A stretch of DNA of 64,000 bases, taken from contig CM057337.1 of NCBI GenBank assembly GCA_030015575.1, forward strand, positions 337,662,583 to 337,726,582, given 5' to 3'. The position numbers and the translations under genes are program-made. The notes beneath the pieces were generated by a model, which saw nothing but the letters and a program-made list of their open reading frames with translations, was not told where the DNA came from and made no database searches. Shown piece by piece: positions 1 to 11,150 of this stretch. Source of the DNA: Agapanthus africanus (Eukaryota; Streptophyta; Magnoliopsida; Asparagales; Amaryllidaceae). Within the stretch, counting starts at the first letter, position 1, and every line of letters starts with the position of its first letter.

Positions 1-1510
1 TACATTTGCAAGAAAACCCTCCACAATGTTTTATTTGCAAACTTGCAAATAACACCCTCCATCGGAAAAGTCCGGCCGGGAAAGAACAAAAGAAAACCGG
101 CCGGAATGGAATGCAAACTGGCAACTCCAGAAAACTGGTCCCGTAATAAATTACAGGAAAACCCCGACACTGTGCATACACACCCGCATCTGTATTCGTA
201 CCGGATACAAATGCAATGAGACAAAATCTACACTGTACTATACAAGGATCCGGCTTAAACCAAAGCCGGCTAGTAATATCCGTTCGATCCTGATCTGTGC
301 AATACCGCACGTATCTGATCGAACCCTGCCATATATCCATACGGCCACTAGTACAAACCGTCCGATCCTGATCCGTGCAATACCGCACGTATCTGATCGG
401 ACCCTGCCATATCTCCATACGGCCTCTACAGCGTTTCGCCCGAAAGCTTGAGTAACTGTAAGTGTGGTGGACTCTAAAGACTCGTCAATACTATGGCTGT
501 GGATTTAACCACTAGCACGTCAGAGGAATTAGCCAATACGTGACGGGCCACCAGCTATTGACCAAAAGGGACGTCGATGAGCGAACTCATCCTGACACCC
601 TACTGAGCCTGTCAGTGACAATATCCGTACAGTCCGGTCCGTTCGTCTATGAGTATCGCATGTCGGGCCTAGGGGGTTGGTAAAAGTCAGACCCCCAAAA
701 GCGGTACAAGTCGTGTCGGAGTGTAGCCCAGAACGCCCTGAGATACTACTGGAATACCTACCAGTAAATCTCCTGCCTCGGCCGAGGGCTTTGCGTAATG
801 GCTCTCCTAGACACAGCGCGACCTCACCCCCAATACCGGGAGAGATGAACCCCTGAAGATCCGCTCACTGCCTCCATGTGGCTCGGGACTGTACCCAACT
901 AAAACCTGTTTGCACGACTCCTTTGAGCCGTGGTAGGGTAGTAATCAAAGCACAGTGGGAACTCACACGAGACAAATGACGATCCTCAGGTCGATGAACT
1001 AACCTGTACACATGTCACCAGGGAACTGCTATCTGACGTCAGGTATAAGACCAACTAGCATGTTCCCGGCGAGTCCTGTCCGGTGTACTCATAACCCAAT
1101 GAGCACCTGTATACATCTTAGGTGAACCAACTGACACCAGTGGCTTATGAGACCGTCCACCGCCCCTCGTCGGGGTCTCGACTATATACACTAGTCTACT
1201 CTGGAGAATCGATGCCCTGTCTCGAAACTCCAACGACTAGGGACCTTTTAAGGATGTGCTTATAGACCACCAGCTCTCACGTATATGATCGCCATCATAC
1301 TGCTGGCAGTCAAGCAAGAATCCTAGGGGCTCTATCAACGTGTAATAGCGACATGTCAGGTCACCTAAAGCAGTACACGATGATAAAGATAAACCAGATA
1401 GCATACTATCATCTCGAGTAAGACTGTCCTACTGGGATAGGTCCTCCCTCAATCATTGCAATCACGTGCCTGTGATCCAATAATTGACTCTGAGGGCACT
1501 ATCTCTAACA
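1..1510 (-). mobile_element. C3 Copia LTR, cut by window start
   Basis: This is the reverse complement of the LTR at 3004-4425. Shared landmarks run in mirror order, for example the segment at 190-240 against 4190-4240 and the one at 640-700 against 3810-3880. Read on the minus strand the LTR starts TGTTAGAGATAGTGCCC at 1510. No purine tract lies beyond that start, so this is a 5' LTR or a solo LTR. The two arms differ at many positions, so they are separate insertions or an old inversion. The LTR layout resembles the C1 and C2 LTRs of the window. Confidence 0.8.
280..423. repeat. 78-bp tandem duplication inside C3 LTR
   Basis: Two adjacent copies of about 66-78 bp start at 280 and 358. Each contains CGATCCTGAT, ATACCGCACGTATCTGATCG and a following CCCTGCCATAT. 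The plus-strand LTR has a single copy at about 4085-4165, so the duplication is private to this copy. Confidence 0.8.
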
Positions 1511-2276
1511 TAGATGGACCAGGATATTTATTTGAGGATATTACTTGATATGACCTTAGGATAGAGTCATACATTCGATTTCTGCTCTGTGATATTTTCT
1601 ACTCACGAGTTGGCAACTCACCCCCGTTGTGCCACAGTTCCTTGCAGGTTTTGCCGTACAGATTTTGTTGTGGCTTTGCTGGCACACTGTTCCTTCTGAG
1701 TGATTGCTTTGGTAGGTGGGATCTTTTGCTTCAGGACCACCATTGTATATTTGTTATTTCAATTGTATCTAGTAAAACTCCATCAACCAGACTTGTATAT
1801 TTGATAGAGATAAATGACCAGTGTATATTCTTTCGACCTTAAAGTCGCACACTGTATTATTATGGTTTTCCTCTGGTTTTCTTGATGATGTTGGATTTTT
1901 ATCCTGAGTTTGACCCTCGCCTTTTGGCGTTGTATATTATATTGCATTGCGTGGTTTTGTCCGCCGTTTGGCGAAGAGCTAGCTCCCGCTTGGGGATGCC
2001 TTTATTCATTATATATGCTTTATCAGGTTTTGTACCCGTTTGGGGTCAGTATTTACAAAGGAACCTCTGCTGAAATTTTTCAGAAAATGACTTGAGATTT
2101 TAAAAATACGTACTTCGGCTTATGTTGTTAAACTTCTTGCCTTAAATTGGTTTTCCTTCACTCTACCGCTTTACTTGGTTTTGATTTCTGGGTTGTGTAT
2201 TACTTAGATTACGTACGCCTCGAGACGTCTAGTAATTTAAGTGTCGGTCATGTTCCGTACTTTTCGGGTTGTGATA
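1511..2276 (+). mobile_element. GB-type gypsy LTR, 3' end fragment
   Basis: This matches, in reverse complement, the last 750 bp of the GB LTR at 28296-29000. Shared segments include GAGTTGGCAACTCACCCC at about 1608, the region around 1900-2060, and a terminal CGGGTTGTGATA corresponding to the GB end CGGGTCGTGACA. Its 5' part is missing at the join with the C3 LTR. It ends exactly where GA-like sequence resumes at 2277, as expected of an insertion into an older LTR. The short open frames here are not conserved in the other copies. Confidence 0.75.
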
Positions 2277-3003
2277 GATATTTCAGCAGCCACCATGAGT
2301 TTTATCGGTTCTGATATATATACCCCATGTGAGGAGGTGTAGTGGGCCGTGTGAGGGTACATGGTGGGGCCCGGAGGTACCCAGGGGCGAGAAAGGTTTT
2401 TCAACGGACCATGCCGATGAGGCCTGATAGGGGAACCATACCTACCGGTGACAGTACCTTTGACTCGACGAGTATCGTGGGGATACAGGCCGGGGTCATG
2501 TACGTATGGATACGTCGGATTTCAAGTGTCAGAGCTAGGCACTCGAGTTTTCGGATAGCGTATGATACGTACCTATCAGGGGGCCAGTCGTGGTGACAGC
2601 ACCTGATAGTCCAGTATTTATGTGTCGATGCGAGACACTTGTTTCATGATATTTTTGGATGTCGATATTGGACACTCACTTTATATGAAACTTACTCGAT
2701 ACTGGATATTGGATATATGAGATATACTTGATATTGTACATTCAGGATATATGAGATTTACTTGACATTGTACATTCACGATATATGAGGTTTACTTGAT
2801 ATTGTACGTTCAGGATATATGAGATGTACTTGATATTGTACATTCAGGATATCTGAGACTTACAGGATATGAGAGCCAATTTGGGGGCTAATTTGAGGAA
2901 ATTTTGGGTTTAGATTGTCTTGATGGACGTTGGTCCTGTCACGAGGTCAGGATTCCGTGAGAATGACATGTTTTATTTCTATACTCCTCAATTATGTTAT
3001 ATG
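2277..3003 (+). mobile_element. GA-like gypsy LTR fragment
   Basis: It matches the GA LTR from about 6687 to 7625: the CAGCCACCATGAG block, the GGTACATGGTGGGGCCCGG block, the 34-bp tandem repeats and the AGGATTCCGTG block. It lacks the segment equivalent to 7050-7190 with the 38-nt palindrome. It is interrupted on the left by the GB LTR end and on the right by the C3 LTR. Confidence 0.75.
2690..2870. repeat. 34-35 bp tandem repeats of gypsy LTR
   Basis: About five degenerate copies of a unit containing GATATACTTGATATTGTACATTC follow each other. The same array occurs in the GA LTR copies at 7262-7500, 14967-15190 and 57640-57870. Confidence 0.8.
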
Positions 3004-5116
3004 TGTTGAAGATAGTGCCCTCAGAGTCAATTATTGGTTCACAGGCACGTGATTGCAATGATTGAGGGAGGACCTATGCCGGTAGGACAGTCTTACTCAA
3101 GATGATAGTATGCTATCTGGTTTACTTTTATCATCGTGTACTGTTTCAGGTGACCATGCATGTCACTATTGCACGTTGATAGAGCCTTTAGGATTCTTGC
3201 TTGATGACCAGCAGTATGATGGCGATCATATACATGGGAGCTGGGGTCTATAAGCACATCCTTAAAAGGTTCCTAGTCGAGGGAGTTTCGAGACGGGGCA
3301 TCGATACTCCAGAGTAGACTAGTGTATACATTCGAGACCCCGACGAGGGGCGGTGGCCGGTCTCACAAGCCACTGGTGTCAGTTGGATCACCTAAGATGT
3401 ATACAGGTGCTCATTGGGTTATGAGTACACCGGACAGGACTCGCCGGGAACATTCTAGTTGGTCTTATACCTGACGTCAGATAGCAGTTCCCTGGTGACA
3501 TGTGTACAGGTTAGTTCATCGACCTGAGATCGTCATTTGTCTCGTTTGAGTTCCCACTGTACTTTGATTACTACCCTACCACGGCTTAAAGGAGTCGTGC
3601 AAACAGGTTTTAGTTGGGTACAGTCACGAGCCACATGGAGGCAGAGAGCGGATCTGCAGGGGTTCGTCTCTCCCGGTATTTGGGGTGAGGTCGCGCTGTG
3701 TCTAGGAGAGCTATTACACAAAGCCCTCGGCCGAGGCAGGAGATTTACTGGTAGGTATTCCAGTAGTATCTCAGGATGTTCTGGGCTACACTCTGACACG
3801 ACTTGTACCGCTTTTGGGGGTCTGACTTTTACCAACCCCCTAGGCCCGCCATGCGATACTCATAGACGAACGGACCGGACTGTACGGATATTGTCACTGA
3901 CAGGCTCAGTAGGGTGTCAGGATGAGTTCGCTCATCGACGTCCCTTTTGGTCAATACCTGGTAGCCCGTTACGTATGGCTAATACCTCTGACGTGCTAGT
4001 GGTTAAATCCACAACCAAAGTAGTGACGAGTCTTTAGAGTCCCCCACAGACAATTTCTCAAGTTTCGGGCGAAACGCTGCAGAGGCCGTATGGACATATG
4101 GCAGGGTTCAATCATATACGTGCAGTATTGCATGGATCATGATCGGACGGATAATACTAGCGGGCTTTGGTTTAAGCCGGATCCTAGTATTGTACAGTGT
4201 AGATTTTGTCTCATTGCATTTGTATTCGGTCGGAATACAAATGCGGGTATGTATATACAGTCGCGGGGTTTTCCTGTAATTTATTACGGGATCAGTTTTC
4301 TGAAGTTGCCAGTTTGTATTCCGTTTTGGCCAGTTTTCCTTTGTTCCTTCATGGCCGGATTTTTCTGGTGGAGGGGCTAATTTGCATATTTCCAAATTAG
4401 CAATTGTGGAGGGGTTATTTGTGAAATGGTGGCATCATGATGGTTATAGCATCATGAGATTCTTTTTGCATCACTTCCTTTGCATTTATGAGATTGGATT
4501 AGTATTTGATGGTGGTGTGACAATTATATCTCTTTATCATCAAAACCTTTTATTATGGTCACCATCTTGTGCTCACCCCCCCCTTGATACCTTTTTTCCG
4601 TCCTCATTCTTGATGAGGGACGGCCACTACTAGGGGAGATGTGGAGAGAATGATTTTTGTGGTGTGGGAAAATTCTTCATCTCATTTTAGTTTACACCAA
4701 AGTTCCAAAAGCTCATTTTTCCTCTTGTTCATTATTCTCCACCTCCATTATGGCAACTTCTCAACCCCAATGAGATAAAGCTTACTACACTTAGCCTACA
4801 GCATCCTTGGGCACGTCGACTAGCCAACTTCGTGCTCGAGTTGCCTCGGTCAAGACGTGGGAGCCCGTAAAAGAACCCTGTGATGTGGTGCCCGTTCCGA
4901 CGATGAAATGATGACCGGAGATTCCGCGAGGAGATCGGAGTGGAGGACGGATCGCTTGGTATAGCTTTCTACCCCATTCTCTTGATAGCTAGGATTAGGT
5001 TAATGGTTACGATCCGGGTTTTTTGGATGCCGTAGTGCCGGTTTAAAGTCAAGAAAATTTTTCGTTTCCGCATTTTAGCCGAGGAAAGACGGCCGGGGCG
5101 CTACCGTAATCCTACA
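3004..5116 (+). mobile_element. C3 Copia 5' LTR
   Basis: The LTR of about 2.1 kb starts TGTTGAAGATAGTGCCCTC and ends ...CCTACA directly before a primer-binding site at 5117. The first 1.4 kb is the mirror of 1-1510. The part from about 4426 to 5116 has no partner in the window because the left copy leaves the window. The 166-codon open frame at 3537-4037 lies wholly inside the LTR and is not kept in the mirror copy, so it is not called as a gene. The matching 3' LTR is not in the window. Confidence 0.75.
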
Positions 5117-5782
5117 TGGTAACAGAGCCACACCATTAACCCAATCTAGCTTGCTCTAACGTGTTTACAAGTTCGATCGAATGGATTTTCAAAAAACCCC
5201 ATTTTCATCTCCAGGTTTCTGTCGAATTTTTGCTGTGCTCAAAAAAATTATTTGGTACATTGCAAAAGTATGTGCAGGGTTTTTTATGTATTCTGTGAAA
5301 ATTTAGTAGGCTGAAGTTACAGTAGCGCGGCGGATCAGCGGCCAAAACCACGTTTTGGCCGCGGATCCGCCGCCGAAATTTGGCTTCACTGCATCAAATT
5401 TTACAGTGGCTTTCTGACATGGAAATAGGGTTTCTGGTATATTCTTTTTGGGCCCAGATGTTTTTGAGTGCTACAGTTGTGCTTGGGGCCCGCTTCCGGA
5501 AATTTAGTCGATCGAAAATTTTAAACATGTTAGTTCACAGTATTTACATTATATCTGCGACCGTGAATGTCATTTTGATCGGTAAATCCTGTCTAACTGC
5601 TATAGCCCTTATAGACGGATTTGCGAACGTGACATTTACGTTGATGTTCTGTGTTGTGCTGTGATGTTGCGGATTTGTCGTGGTTGATAGCCTGGATGCA
5701 ATGTTAGTACAGATTGGTTGTATATGTACATTTGATATTGCGGAGCGAGCGTCCGACATGTGGACTGCCGTTACGCACCAAT
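5117..5782 (+). mobile_element. C3 Copia PBS and leader, truncated
   Basis: TGGTAACAGAGCC at 5117-5129 fits the 3' end of initiator tRNA-Met with one change from TGGTATCAGAGCC, so minus-strand synthesis would start here. The rest is untranslated leader with a strong GC-rich hairpin at 5328-5374. The TCGATCGAAAATTTTAAAC segment near 5508 recalls the C1 leader near 19567. The element stops abruptly at 5782, where GA LTR sequence begins; gag, pol and the 3' LTR are missing. Confidence 0.65.
5328..5374 (+). other. GC-rich leader hairpin (C3)
   Basis: GCGGCGGATC at 5328 pairs with GATCCGCCGC at 5365, and GCGGCCAAAAC pairs with GTTTTGGCCGC. Together they form a 21-bp stem with one unpaired or mismatched base and a tiny loop. 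It lies about 200 nt downstream of the PBS, the same place as unrelated-sequence GC hairpins in C1 and C2. Confidence 0.75.
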
Positions 5783-7072
5783 CGTTAGATGCGCTAAGTG
5801 CACAGTGTAATTTTCAGGGCGTTATTCTTGCGTTTCGATGTCTTTTCGTCGATGTAGAATATATGCTTATGTGATATGTTTGTGAAATTTTAGGTTCGCA
5901 AGCGGGGACTTCGGACGCTACGACAAGGGGAAAACAGGTGGTAGGCTTCACCTAGCTTGGAGCGTTGGTGAGTAGATTTAACATCTACAGGGGAATCGCC
6001 TGCATGGCGTTATGCGTCAGGGCTAGAGATTTTATTACTTGTCGCATATTCTACGTTATTGTTAGAATTGCGCCTTTACCCTATTACTTAGATATAGTTG
6101 TGCCTAGACTAGTAGTAGTAGGACACTGCACATATTATTGACGATTCATGTTGCACGAGCACTGATTGTATGCTACACACACCGTCAATAATTGCCATGT
6201 TACGCATAACCCACTTATAGATATAATATTGCTTGGTTAGGGACATTGAGACTTTGATTCATATTTCTTTACGCATTGACTTATAGCATACCTGTATACT
6301 TACATGCTAGTTATCTGTATACATATAGTGTATCGTACCATTAGTGATAGGTGCATATATACTTTACGATATAACTACAGGTATACTTTGCATATATGTT
6401 ACTTATACCCGGGGGGTACCCTACATATTTTACTATACCCAGGGGGGCATACTACATCATTTGCTTATAGGTAGACACCTATACTTAGCTGTACCATATT
6501 GATTTCGCATACATCTGGTTTCAGCTACATATTTTCCTTTATATGCTCGCATTTCAGATATATCGCACATATTTATTCCTGGATTTGCGCATTGTTATTT
6601 CGATTTTAAATGATGTTTTCTGTATTTGGGAATCGCGGGAGTTCATGAAATTATGCATTAATTGAAAAACCCGGTTTCCTTGATATGATATTTGCGCAGC
6701 CACCATGAGATTTATCGGTTCTGATTATATACTCCATACGAGGTGTGGATGCTGTATGAGGGTACATGGTGGGGCCCGGTATGGTTCCCCTCGACAAGAA
6801 GATCGATGGACTTTGCCGATTGAGCCTGGAGGCGGGCAAGTACCTACCGGTGACAGTACCAATGACTCGGCGGGGATCGTGGGGATACCGTTGGGAGTCA
6901 TGTACGTATAGATACGTCGAGAGGTGAGGGTCAGAGCTAGGCACTCGAGCTTTCGAGATAGCGTATGATACGTACCTATCAGGATATTAGTCTGGGAGAC
7001 GGCATATGATAGATCAGTATTTCTGTGTCGATGCTTGGCACATTGGTTTCATGATATTTCTAATTACTCCTT

Positions 7073-7110
7073 GTATATATAACAGGGGATTTATCCGCTG
7101 TTATATATAC
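7073..7110. repeat. 38-nt palindrome in GA LTR
   Basis: GTATATATAACAG (7073-7085) is perfectly complementary to CTGTTATATATAC (7098-7110). Inside, GGAT and ATCC can pair as well. The same palindrome is at 14779-14816 and, inverted, at 58013-58050. It is absent from the related LTR fragment at 2277-3003. Confidence 0.85.
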
Positions 7111-7261
7111 CCTTACACCAATATTAGTGGAATGGGACGCTAATATATGTGTATTGACCTCATCATATTTATTTATGTCATTATATTTAGGATGTTAGAA
7201 TTTTGCTGGAGATTTGATTTGGGATATAAGAGATTCATTTGAGATTGGATACTGGATAGAT

Positions 7262-7500
7262 ATGTGAGATCTACTTGATATTGTACATTCGAGATGTATG
7301 AGATCTACTTGCTGATGTACATTCGAGATATATGAGATATACTTGATATTGTACATACGAGATATGTGAGATCCACTTGATTTTGTACATTCGATATATA
7401 CGAGATATACTTGATGATTGTACATTCGATATATGTGAGATATACTTGAGGTTGTACATTCGGGATATATGAGATATACTTGATATTGTGCAATTGAGGA
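7262..7500. repeat. 34-35 bp tandem repeat array in GA LTR
   Basis: About seven degenerate units share TGTACATTCGAGATATATGA and a following GATATACTTGAT. The 62-111 codon open frames seen across it on the minus strand are products of the repetition, not genes. Confidence 0.9.
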
Positions 7501-8538
7501 GAGGTGATACTTAGATAATATGAGAGCCAATTTGGGGGCTGATTTGAGGAAATTGGTATTTAAATTGTCTTGCTGGATTGTGATCCTACCACGATGTCAG
7601 GATTCCGTGGAAATGACATATTTCACTCCATACTTCACCTTATCTGTTTGTGCAATGCTTCATGTACTAGTAGTACCTGTTAGTGTACCTTTCATAATTG
7701 TTGCATATTTACATTCTCATATCCCCATCGCATGATTATTGCATACGGTTGTCATATCATTATTGCTTTATATATATTGGTTGTACCTGCTAGAGTACTT
7801 TCCATTATTCTGCATTCATATGACATGTTATAACTGTTAATTGCATATCTTAGATTCACGCTTTACGTGCATACTTACAATTACCTGCATATGTTATTTA
7901 CTATTCACAAGTTGGCAACTCACCCCCGTTGTGCCACAGTGTTTGCAGGTGTTCCTCAGGATAGTCAGAGGCAGGCTATTATCACACATCTCATCATCTT
8001 TTGCTACGGATACCGCATCAGCTCACAGTGTGCAGTTTGCTTAGGTGGGTTTTGTGGTTATTCGTTGTATTTTATATTCGTTGTATCCCTGTACTCTCCA
8101 TCTACTATTTTCATATTGACTTAGAGACTTGGTGAGGACGATGTTGTATATTATGTTGGATTTGTTTTCTTTTATACAGTTTCCTTTCTATCGTCTTCTA
8201 TTTCTTCGCTACGGCGTCGTATATTTGTGGTGGTGATTGTTTTCCGCCTTTGGGCGTGGATTTTCTCCCGTTGGGGATGCTTTACTTTTTATTTATCTTG
8301 TACCCACTTTTGGGGTTGGTTTTTATAAAGGAGGTGCTGCCAAAATTTTAAGGAAATAAAGTTGGACTTTAAAAGAATTTGGGTTATTATTTCAAAGACT
8401 TTTAAACAATAATTCTTATCTTTTCTTGTCTTTTACTGGTTTAGATTTCTGGGTTTTGGTTTTCTTTTACTGCGTTACGCCTGTAGACGTTGCGTAGTAT
8501 TAGGGCCGTCACGTGCCAATTTCGGGTCGTGACAAAGT

Positions 8539-8550
8539 TGGTATCAGAGC
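8539..8550 (+). promoter_or_regulatory. GA primer-binding site (tRNA-Met)
   Basis: TGGTATCAGAGC lies 4 nt after the 5' LTR end and is complementary to the 3' end of initiator tRNA-Met. The leader that follows to 8785 resembles the start of the GB leader (both carry GATGGAGTAGG and AGTAACGTA), which links the two families. Confidence 0.9.
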
Positions 8551-8785
8551 GCTAGGTTTTTACCTTACGGAGTGTAGGATGACCTTGATATGATGGAGTA
8601 GGTAGCTTAAGCAGTGTAACGTAGTGTGTGTATGTCTGCAGCATACTCACGATGCAGTACTCCGTCTAAAGTGACCTAAGTACAATTACTTGAAATTCCT
8701 TCCTTGATGATTCATATCCTTGTGATTCGATTTCCGTGTTCATATCGAATCATATTCCTATTTTTAGCCTTTACCGACGACGACT

Positions 8786-9229
8786 ATGGGGACTCAGTGA
8801 GGTGCAGCGAGGGCCGAGGTCAGTATTGACTCGGGGAGAGCGAGGACTGACCAGGATGGCACGCTCGTTGCACAGGTGCAGACGGATCCGCCTTTGACAG
8901 ATAGTATCTCTAGGCTTGTGGCAGAGATACAGGACATGCGCCAGGCGATGAGTTCTTTGGTGGAGACCATTCGAGCGCAGCGACAGGAGGTTGTCACCCC
9001 TGTTACCCAGTTGTTCCTTGCGATCAGCACACAGCTTTCCGTCACTTACATAGCACCAATGGATGCATCCCTAGTTGACGAGACATGTATACCAGAGACT
9101 TCGGGAGTTCCGGAACCGTGGAGGACTCATACCGGGGTATCAGCTCAGAAACAGAAGCCTAGTCGTCGAGACAGCTTTCGTGACCGTTGCGGGAGTAGCA
9201 GAGGTTTGGGACAAGGGGATTCGTGTTAG
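8786..9229 (+). pseudogene. GA gag remnant
   Basis: The first codons read MGTQ and then a TGA. The frame reopens and runs to 9229 with a helical, Gln/Arg-rich segment (LVAEIQDMRQAMSSLVETI) typical of the N-terminal part of chromovirus Gag. The capsid core and the CCHC zinc knuckle expected before the protease cannot be found; the reading moves from Gag N-terminus almost directly to protease remnants, so a large internal deletion is likely. Gag would form the particle shell in the cytoplasm; this copy cannot. Assignment rests on position between PBS and protease and on composition. Confidence 0.6.
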
Positions 9230-9500
9230 CTAGATCAGCCGTTTGTTGTGTTAACTTCTGTCAGCGATTCTTTTGTTGCGCGACACGTATTTCAGTCGTA
9301 TGCCAATCGGTTAGGAGATTCATCCGTCACTTGATCCTTCTAGAGATATTGGATTTGATGTTCTCCTGGGCACGGACTGGTTAGTTACGAGCTAGGCATC
9401 TGTGGACTACCGCGAGGAAACAGTCAGGTTTGTTTTCCCGGCAAGTCAGTTCTTGTTGTGCAGGGGGACAGTGGTGTCGCCTCTCACAGCTCGAATTCAT
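9230..9500 (+). pseudogene. GA aspartic protease remnant
   Basis: A segment reading SVSDSFVARHVFQ corresponds to the region after the catalytic D-S/T-G-A motif of gypsy proteases, but the motif itself is gone. Further on FDVLLGTDWL matches the conserved family segment (DVILGMDWL). Several stops and frame changes interrupt it. In an active element this enzyme cuts the Gag-Pol polyprotein. Family assignment follows from the second motif and from the RT that follows. Confidence 0.6.
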
Positions 9501-9589
9501 CCTTTTTCGCTAGTCGGCTTTTGAGGAGAGGATGTCGAGGATTCTTTGCGTTCATTCGTGATACCGGAGCCATAGTGGGTTTGTTGGAC

Positions 9590-10250
9590 CGGGTTCTTAT
9601 CGTGCGAGAGTTTTCCGACGTTGTTCCAGATGAGCCGGCGGAGCTTAGGGAGCTTAAGGATCAGCGGCAGAGTTGTTTGTTGGGGAGTTTGTGCGTCTGA
9701 GTGTTTCGCCTTGAGAAGCTCCTATTTCTGTTCGTCAAGGAGAAGGACGGCAGTTGAGGTTGTGTATTGATAAATCGTCAATTGAACCGCCTTACGGTGC
9801 GAATAGGTATCATTTACCTCGCATTGACGATTTCTTTGATCGGCTCCTAAGTGCGAGACTTTTTCTAAGTGGTTGGGATCAGGTCATCATTGTTGCGGGT
9901 TCGGAGTGATGGCATTCCGAAGACTGCCTTGTACGTGCTACGGGCTTTGTGTGTTTTGGTGAGTCATTGGATTCACTGATGCCCTAACAGCATTCGTAGA
10001 TATGATGAACCGGATTTCTTCAGGCCGTTCCTCGACCAGTTATTGTTCTGTTATTTACGACATTTTGGTCTAATTAATGTGTCTTGAGGAACAGGAGCAA
10101 CACTTGAGGATTTGTTATGCAGATACTGGGAGAGCACCAGCAGCTGCTAGATTCTTAGAGTGTTTCTTCAGGCTTGTTTGTGTTGACTCCTAGGTCTCGT
10201 AGTCACGGGAGACGGTTTCTTATGTGGTTCCGAGGAAGATCGTGGCCGTA
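9590..10250 (+). pseudogene. GA reverse transcriptase remnant
   Basis: Recognisable pieces in order are IVREFSDVVPDE (about 9598), ELRELKDQ (about 9635), LRLCIDKSSIE (about 9750), RYHLPRIDDFFDRLL (about 9805) and, near 10050, YDILV followed by EEQEQHLRICY. The last piece is the catalytic region, where gypsy RTs have F-V/I-D-D-I-L-V-Y; here one of the two aspartates is lost and a stop follows, so the enzyme is catalytically dead. Frames change repeatedly. Order and sequence fit a Tekay/Del-type chromovirus. Confidence 0.8.
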
Positions 10251-10279
10251 CATCTTAGGCCCAGACTTGTGTGCAGGAT

Positions 10280-10800
10280 GGAGATCCGCAGATTTTTGGG
10301 CTTAGCAGGTTCTTACTGCCATTTCGTGCAGGATCGCTAGAGTAGTGCTGCACCGTCGACTGAATAGACCGGAAGGGAAGTTTCTTTTCTTTTGACTGAG
10401 GCATGTGTGCGGAGTTTTCGGCAGTTGAAGATTTGGTTAACAACTGCATCAGTTCTTCTTCGCTTTTGGTTCGGGCGACCCTGTTGTTTAACTGTAATGT
10501 TTCTTGAGTGGGGCTCGAGTGTGTACTGAGGTGACACTATAGAGTTAGCACTTTGTCTTCCCTACATTTGGAGGAAGTACGAGAAGGATATTCCACTCAT
10601 GATCTGGAGATGGCCGCAGTGGTTTTGCGTTGGGGATTTGGAGACACTATTTGTTCGAGAGTCATGTCAGATTCTCTTGGACCGCCAGAGCTTAATACAA
10701 TCTTCCTGCAGTGGATTTTGATTGTTGTGATAGTCTTCTGCAGATTTACAGTTCTTGTGCGATCGTTGAGTACAGCTTAAGTTCGTCTCTACAGAAGGGA
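10280..10800 (+). pseudogene. GA RNase H remnant
   Basis: RRFLGLAGSYCHFV (about 10283) is the RT/RNase H connection (family form RSFLGLAGYYRRFV). It is followed by TEACVRSFRQLK and by a segment around 10580-10700 resembling the H-x-L-E-L-A-A-V-V region and the HQSLKYI-type region. Stops occur throughout. RNase H would remove the RNA strand from the hybrid during reverse transcription. Confidence 0.7.
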
Positions 10801-11150
10801 CAGCTTGCTCATGTCCGCGCCCGACCACTTTTCTTTAATCGCTTTCGCGAGACGCTGCCCGCCGATGCTCGTTCATCAGAGATACTTGAGCATACTCGGC
10901 TGGGTAATGATTCGGAGTCCTTGATTTGTGACAATGGTGTGCTAAGTTAGGAATGCGTTTGTGTACCTGATATTATCGGGTAGAGACGTGAAATCCTAGA
11001 GCTGGCACATCTGTCAATTCTCTGTATTCATTCAAGTTCCACCGATATTGATGTGACTTGTGAGATAGTTACGGGTGGGCAGGAATGTAAAGAGAAATTT
11101 CAGATTTCGTTTCAAGGTGTTTGTCTTGTTGTGTGTTTTGGGCTGAGCAT
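10800..11150 (+). pseudogene. GA RNase H-integrase linker, decayed
   Basis: The stretch lies between recognisable RNase H and integrase remnants and should hold the HHCC zinc domain of integrase. I could not place the zinc ligands. Only short frames remain, with many stops. Confidence 0.45.

Larger units (their letters stand above)
5783..8534 (+). mobile_element. GA gypsy 5' LTR, 5'-truncated
   Basis: This is colinear with 13491-16239 of the 3' LTR, with about 2-3% differences counted by eye in the first 370 bp. It ends TTTCGGGTCGTGACA at 8534, followed by the PBS. The first 1,240 bp of the LTR (equivalent to 12251-13490) are missing; C3 leader sequence abuts at CGTTAGATGC. U3 with the presumed promoter is therefore lost, so this LTR should not start transcription in the normal way. 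Confidence 0.85.

Noticed and set aside
3537-4037. 166-codon open frame, the longest in the window
   Set aside because: It lies entirely within a Copia LTR, is not open in the mirror copy at 1-1510, and shows no known motif.
5380-5664. 94-codon frame with hydrophobic segments
   Set aside because: It lies in the C3 leader, has no match to a known family by eye, and only one copy is available to judge conservation.
7262-7500. Regular short repeats resembling a CRISPR array
   Set aside because: Units are degenerate and directly adjacent without unique spacers, and the DNA is a plant LTR.
7195-7530. 111-codon and overlapping frames on the minus strand
   Set aside because: They are produced by the 34-35 bp tandem repeats, which stay open in several frames.
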